From positions 322,373 to 386,372 of the forward strand of contig KL197724.1 in NCBI GenBank assembly GCA_000697665.1: a stretch of DNA of 64,000 nucleotides, in the 5' to 3' direction. The notes beneath the pieces were generated by a model. It had not been told where the DNA came from, searched no databases, and saw nothing but the letters and a program-made list of their open reading frames with translations. This DNA comes from Jaapia argillacea MUCL 33604. Its lineage: Eukaryota; Basidiomycota; Agaricomycetes; Jaapiales; Jaapiaceae. Every line of letters starts with the position of its first letter. Position 1 is the stretch's first letter. A program made the position numbers and the translations under genes. Of the stretch, positions 58,977 through 64,000 are shown in pieces.

Positions 58977-61900
58977 CTACTCGGTGGGGGGCGGTTGGGT
59001 GTCCAGAATTTCGGGACTGAGGCGAGGATCTTGGGACGTAGAAACTTTGGTGGCAAGATCGAAGAAATAGATCGTGTCGTCAGGTGAGATCCGTACTTCC
59101 CACTTAGCAGGGAGTGGTCCGAGATCAAGAACGTCGGGGCATGCACGTGGATCCTTAAAGGTGGCAAATCGAGTCTTGGGATCGAAGAAATATGGGGTAC
59201 CTTTAGATGAGAAGCACATCTCCCACACCGCCGGTAGTGGTTTGGTATCGAGAGGTGTGGGGTAGATGCGTGGGTCCTCGAATGTGGCAAGTCGAGTCTT
59301 GGAGTCTAAGAAATACAGCACATCATCATCCGAAATCCTCATTCCCCACCCAAGAGGGAGTGGTTGCGTATCGAGAAGTTGGGTGTGTGTGCGCGGATCC
59401 TCGAATGTCCAAACTCGTGTCTTGGACTCGAAGAAAGCCGGGGTATCCCTCGGCGAAAGCAGCATTCGCCACCCAGCAGGTAGTGGCAGCATATCAAGGA
59501 GGCCGGGGTGTGTGCGCGGATCCTCAAATGTGTAGACTCCAGTCCTGTAGTCGAAGAAACATGGGCTATCCCTAGGCGAAAACTCCATTTCCCACCCAGC
59601 GGGTAGTGGCGGCGCCTCGAGAAGTTCAGGGTGTGTGCGCGGATCTCAAAGTGTACAAACTCCAGTCTTGGCGTTGAAGAAATGTGAGGTATCCCCAGGT
59701 GAAACCCACATTCGCCACCCAGCAGGTAGTGGTTGCACATCAAGAAGTTCAGGGTGTGTGCACCGATCCTCGAATCTCGAAAATTTAGTCATGGAGTAAA
59801 AGAAATGTGGGGTATCCCTGGGTGGAAATGCCATTATTTGCCAAGCAGGTAGTCGTGGCATGTCGAGAAATTTGAGGGGTACGCGCGGATCGTGGTACGT
59901 ATGGGCTGCAGTCTTGTAGTTGAAGAAATATGGCCTATCCTTGGCCGAAAAGTCCATTCGCCAGCCGACAGGCAATGGTTGTGCATCGAGGAGTTCGGGG
60001 TGTACGCGCGGATCATCAAATGTGTGAACTTCAGTCTTGGAGTCGAAGAAATACGGGCTATCCTGAGGTGAAAAGTGCATGTTCCACCCATCAGGTAGTG
60101 GTTGCCTATCGACAAGCCCGGGGCGCATGCGCGGATCCTCAAATGTGCAGACTCGAGTCGTGGAGTCGAAGAAATATGGCCTATCCTTAGGAGAAAAGTA
60201 CATATTCCACCCACGAGGTAGTGGTTGCCTATGGAAACGCCCGGGACGCCGCCGTGGATCCTCAAATGTACGGACTCCAGTGTTGAAGTTAAAAAAATAT
60301 AGGCCATCCTTCGGTGTGAATTCCATTTCCCACCCCACAGGCAGTGGATTCATATCGAGAAGTTCGGAATGTATGCGCGGATCCTCGAATGTGCGGACTC
60401 GAGTCTTGGAGTGGAAGAAATATGGGCTATCCTCAGGCGAAAACAACATCTCCCACCCTGTAGGTAGTGGATCCATATTGAGAAGTTCGGGGTGTGTGCG
60501 CGGATCCTGGAATGTGCGGATTTGAGTCTTGAAGTCCAAGAAGTGCGGGCGATCCTTCGGTGAAAAGTCCATGTCCCACCCCACAGGTAGTGGATCCATA
60601 TTGAGAAGTTCGGGGTGTGTTCGCGGATCCTCAAATGTGCGGACTTGAGTCTTGGAGTCGAAGAAATATGGACTATCCTTAGGTGAAAACCGCATTTCCC
60701 ACCCGTCAGGTAGTGGTTGCATATATAATAGTTCAGGATGTGTGCGTGGGTCATTGAATGTGCGAACTCGGGTCTTGGAGTCGAAGAAATACAGGCTATC
60801 CTTCGGTGAAAACAACATTTCCCACCCTGCAGGTAGTGACCGCATATTGAGAAGCTCGGTGTGTGCGCGCGGATCCTCGAATGTACGAGTTGCAGCGATT
60901 TCGTTGAAGAAATATGGCCTATCCTTAGCTGAAAAGTCCATTCGCCACCCGTTAGGTAGTGGTTGCATATCGAGAAGTTCAGGGTGTGTACGCGGATCCT
61001 CGAATGTGCGAACTTGAGTCTTGGGGTCAAAGAAATGCAGGTTATCCTTAGATGAAAACCACATTTCCCACCCCGCAGGTAGTGATTGCATATAGGGAGG
61101 TTCGAGATCTGTGCGTGGATCCTCGAATGTGCGGACTCGAGTCACGGAGTTGAAGAAATATGGGGTATCCTTCGGTGAAAAGTCCATTTCCCACCCTGCA
61201 GGTAGTGGATCCATATCGAGAAGTTCAGAGTGTGTGCGTGGATCCTTGAATGTGCGGACTCGAGTCTCGGAGTTGGAGAAATATGGGGTATCCTTCGGTG
61301 AAATGTCCATTTCCCACCCCGCAGGTAGTGGTTGTATGTCGAGCAGTTCGGGGTGTTCGCGTGGACCCTCGAATGTGTAAACTTGAGTCTTGGAGTCGAA
61401 GAATACTAGACCATCCCTAGTAGACGAAAACCCCATTGCATAAAGCCGCACTGCCCACCCCACAGGTAGTGGTTGCATATCGAGGTGTGTACGCGGATCC
61501 TCGAATGTGTAAACTCGAGTCTTGGAGTCGTAGAATACCAGGACATCCCTTGCCGAAAATCGTGTTTCCCACCCTGCAGGTAGTGGTTGTATGTTGAGCA
61601 GTTTGGGTTGTGTGCGCGGATCCTCGATTGTGTAAACTTGAGTCTTGGAGTCAAAGAATACTAGACTATCCCTGGGTGAAAACCGCATTTCCCACCCCAT
61701 AGGTAGTGGTTGTACGTCGAGCAGTTCGGGGTGTGTGCGCGGATCCTCAAATGTGTAAACTTGAGTCTTGGAGTCGAAGAAAACCAGACTATCCCTTGGA
61801 GAATACCGCATTTTCCACCCCCCAGGTAGTGGCTGCATATTCAAAAGTTCAGGGTAACGCCGCGGGTCTACCCTCGTCTCTACCCTCTCCCCACACTGTG

Positions 61901-63288
61901 TGGTGTTGTCCACAAAATACAACAGGTGTGGATGCAGAATCTGAAATTTCCATCCTGCTGGCAATGTAGTGGACTCAACAGATATAGGGCGAATGCGAGG
62001 GTCGTCCCTTGTTTGGAAATAGTGGATGTGATTGAAGAACCGGACAATGCCACCATCCATTGATGGGGAAATTCCCCAACCACTAGGGAGAGGGCCCGCA
62101 TAATATTCCTCCCGTACTTTGTACTTTATGCAGGGGTCATAGGGGGATGTGGAACTGGTGGACGTGTTGAGAAAGAAGATATGTGCAGTATGACTAAAGC
62201 ACATCTCTAAATTGGGGGGCAGTGCACTGTGGGTGTATGCCTGATGTAGCAAGGGATAACGACGGAGGGGAAGGGCGGTTGATGCCTCGGACTCAGCCAC
62301 AACCTCGTCGCTAGCCAGAGAATGGTCGAGATGGAGTAGCATAGATATTGCATCTTTGGTCACTTCCAAACTCCGAAGAACACCCTCGGTGAGGCTGCTT
62401 TGCCACTCAATGGTTGTCGATTGTGCGGTGATATTATTTCGATGAGATTCGATGCTGGAAGAGATTTTGAGGAGGTCTCCCAACATATCGTCGAAGATGT
62501 CATCTCTGGAGATGATTGAGGATGAATCAAGTATTGAAGCGGCCTGCTGAGCGACAGTGATAGCATATTCGATTCTAGGGTCATCTCCGACGAATAGGAG
62601 GTTATCCTTGATGAAAGACTGCAACGTCTCGGCACATCGAAGGCTGACAAAGATTGACTTCAAATCAGGTCTGAAGCAGAGGAGCACGGAGGTGTAATAC
62701 AAAGCCGCTGTGCGATTGGATGGACGGACAGTGGTCCCCCTGAACATCGTACTTATGATGAGTGAAAACCAGACATGAGAGCAACCATGAAGCTCACCTG
62801 AGATATTCAACGAGTTTCTTGCAATCCTCAACAACCGACTTATCGTCGTCCGCATGGTACATGAAATGAAGATACCGGCACAGCCCACAGTTGGAACAAG
62901 CCAGCAGATGGGCACCAAGGTGGGGTATCAGAGACGTAGGGTCTGGGGGTTCTCCGGGGCGCCTCAAGCATTCGTCAACTAGTTTCATGAGGGGTTGGCT
63001 GCATCGGTTACAGAACGCTTCGGATACGGTGCGCAAGATACGGAGGAGGAGTCGATCGGGGGTGAGAATGATGCGGCGGGCGACCTTGGTCAAGGACTTT
63101 TCCGCCCACCCGCCTGCTCGGGAAAGCATTCTATCGAGGGTGCGCCCGACGCCAGGGAAGTTGGAGATAGTCGAATCGGTGCCCGTTACAATGGAAAGCT
63201 GGTCGGCACTGACTGGCAGCCTCCTGCTGAATCGTCCACTGGAAGGTTCTGGCACTTCATCCTTAGATTCGGAAGGGCGACGGTCCAT
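58977..63288 (-). pseudogene. WW-like array gene, copy B (25 units; one in-frame TGA)
   Basis: Exon 1 is 62798..63288 (ATG 63288). Exon 2 starts at 62751. The first 1,198 codons are open, then TGA occurs at 59646-59648, then the same frame continues to TAG at 58977. The N-terminal region matches copy A: STISNFPGVGRTLDRMLSR, FCNRCSQPL, LLACSNCGLCRYLHF, ALYYTSVLLCFRPDLKSIF. Twenty WW-like units precede the TGA and five follow. The TGA stands where other units have GAG (Glu of FEDPR). It arose from a compensated +1/-1 change (TGT ACA CTT TGA against TGC ACT TTT GAG), so the frame downstream is kept. Loss of five units might be tolerated, giving a 1,198-residue protein. That makes this copy the better candidate for a working gene. 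It has no signal peptide or membrane segment. Function is unknown; repeated ligand binding is the natural guess. Confidence 0.75.
58990..62098 (-). repeat. tandem array of 25 WW-like coding units, copy B
   Basis: Units of about 41 codons encode LPxGWxMxFSPKDxPYFF, DSKTxVxTFEDPRTHPELL. Unit 6 carries an insertion (LYAMGFSST) and unit 5 is short by a few residues. Unit 2 keeps a longer loop. Unit 19 has lost the GW. The array is the same length in units as copy A, but individual units do not all pair one to one, so exchange within arrays has continued since the duplication. Confidence 0.9.
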
Positions 63289-64000
63289 GGAGCGATAGCT
63301 AAAGAACGGTTCTATGGAAGGCGCAAGATGGGTCTAGTCAGTCGCCGCAATTGAGCACCACACTCACCGTTGTGCAGTGAAGGATATTGGAAACGCCCGC
63401 CACTGCAGCGCGCCCGAAATCGTAATTAAACTGGGGCGCTTTTCACAGCATGGTGTCACGTAGATTTATGTAACTTGAACTTCACTGGAAATCCATGATG
63501 ACGCCGTGGACAAATTTCGATGGGCAGATGAGGGAGTGTGAGCTGTACTACTGGGATACAACTCGACGAACCACCGGAAAGCCAGAATAGTACTTCAGAT
63601 GATAGATAGATTCTGTAGATACACCAGGGCGTGGGTGATCAGGAGCAATCCTACTTCTCCCCCACTAACTTCTGACATAAGCTTTCCCGCGCGTGCCAAA
63701 TTGGTGTTGTTCTTGCCATATACGAACTTCTGTTTCCGTCGAACTTGGAATAACATCTGGATACACTTTATCGACTGCTTACTTGTCTTACCGGCCTCGA
63801 AATAATCTATTTGTTGCTTTTATGATCCTCTGAGACACTTCTGGCATCTTAAATCCTGGCATAACCGCAAAAAATAACACGAAACTCTACATTGGTGCAC
63901 AATGAGTGGTAGTAAGTGCTCAAATACACATTGTACTACAGTGCTTCCAGTCGGAACACGGTGGAAAACATGTGCAAAACATCGTGAGGAGATGAGGGAA
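63289..64000. other. upstream region of array gene B, no further gene seen
   Basis: The first 100 bases match the 5' UTR intron region of copy A. Beyond about 63390 the homology ends. A short plus-strand ORF (63599-63805) has no support. Confidence 0.5.

Larger units (their letters stand above)
56520..63390 (-). repeat. segmental duplication, copy B
   Basis: Counterpart of 46.8-53.95 kb (see copy A). Its left end falls inside what was the kinase gene, so only the 5' kinase exons were included or have survived. Confidence 0.85.

Overview
This window is nuclear DNA of a filamentous basidiomycete. The evidence is the density of short introns (mostly 50-65 nt, GT-AG), densely packed genes on both strands, and fungal gene content: a Zn2Cys6 factor, GH18 chitinases, Ctr9, Ada2, Mcy1 and an FHA checkpoint kinase. 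An Agaricomycete is likely. A closer placement (Sebacinales-like, for example) is only a guess. A run of 434 N lies at 5151-5584.

Layout. 1-8.8 kb: the tail of a membrane protein gene, a 974-residue repeat protein of unknown function (minus), the assembly gap, and a small fungal-specific gene (7.3-8.0 kb). 8.8-26.8 kb is a conserved housekeeping block: a mitochondrial carrier (Ymc type), a small unknown gene, the Nudix NADH pyrophosphatase NPY1, the Paf1-complex TPR subunit CTR9 diverging from the SAGA adaptor ADA2, the cysteine-synthase-like MCY1 diverging from a CoA-binding-domain protein, and an F-box protein. 27.5-31.1 kb: two tandem secreted GH18 chitinases. 31.6-34.3 kb: an alpha/beta hydrolase and ribosomal protein uS2 (RPS0). 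35.8-38.3 kb: a 753-residue protein whose N-terminal region resembles that of the array proteins further downstream. 38.8-39.9 kb: signal peptidase subunit SPC3. 41.4-43.4 kb: a protein with a C-terminal Zn2Cys6 cluster. 44.3-47.6 kb: an FHA-kinase of the Chk2/Rad53 type.

46.8-63.4 kb is the most unusual part. A segment holding the 5' end of the FHA-kinase gene, a non-coding or decayed stretch and a giant WW-like array gene occurs twice in direct orientation, about 9.4-9.7 kb apart. The second kinase copy is a decayed fragment. Each array gene encodes about 25 units of about 41 residues that look like WW domains, but the second signature tryptophan is almost always phenylalanine. Both array frames carry a premature TGA, and one also has a 1-nt frameshift. 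The rest of each frame is intact over several kilobases.

Functionally, the conserved genes cover transcription elongation and chromatin (CTR9, ADA2), protein secretion (SPC3, chitinases), translation (RPS0), DNA-damage signalling (FHA kinase), ubiquitin targeting (F-box) and nucleotide and sulfur metabolism (NPY1, MCY1). I see no metabolic cluster, and I recognise no transposon, CRISPR array or tRNA. Exon models were built by hand from splice signals. Where I give exon coordinates, the summed length is a multiple of three. Exceptions are the interrupted array genes, where the frame is traced to each stop, and MCY1, CTR9 and the kinase, where internal exon borders are approximate.
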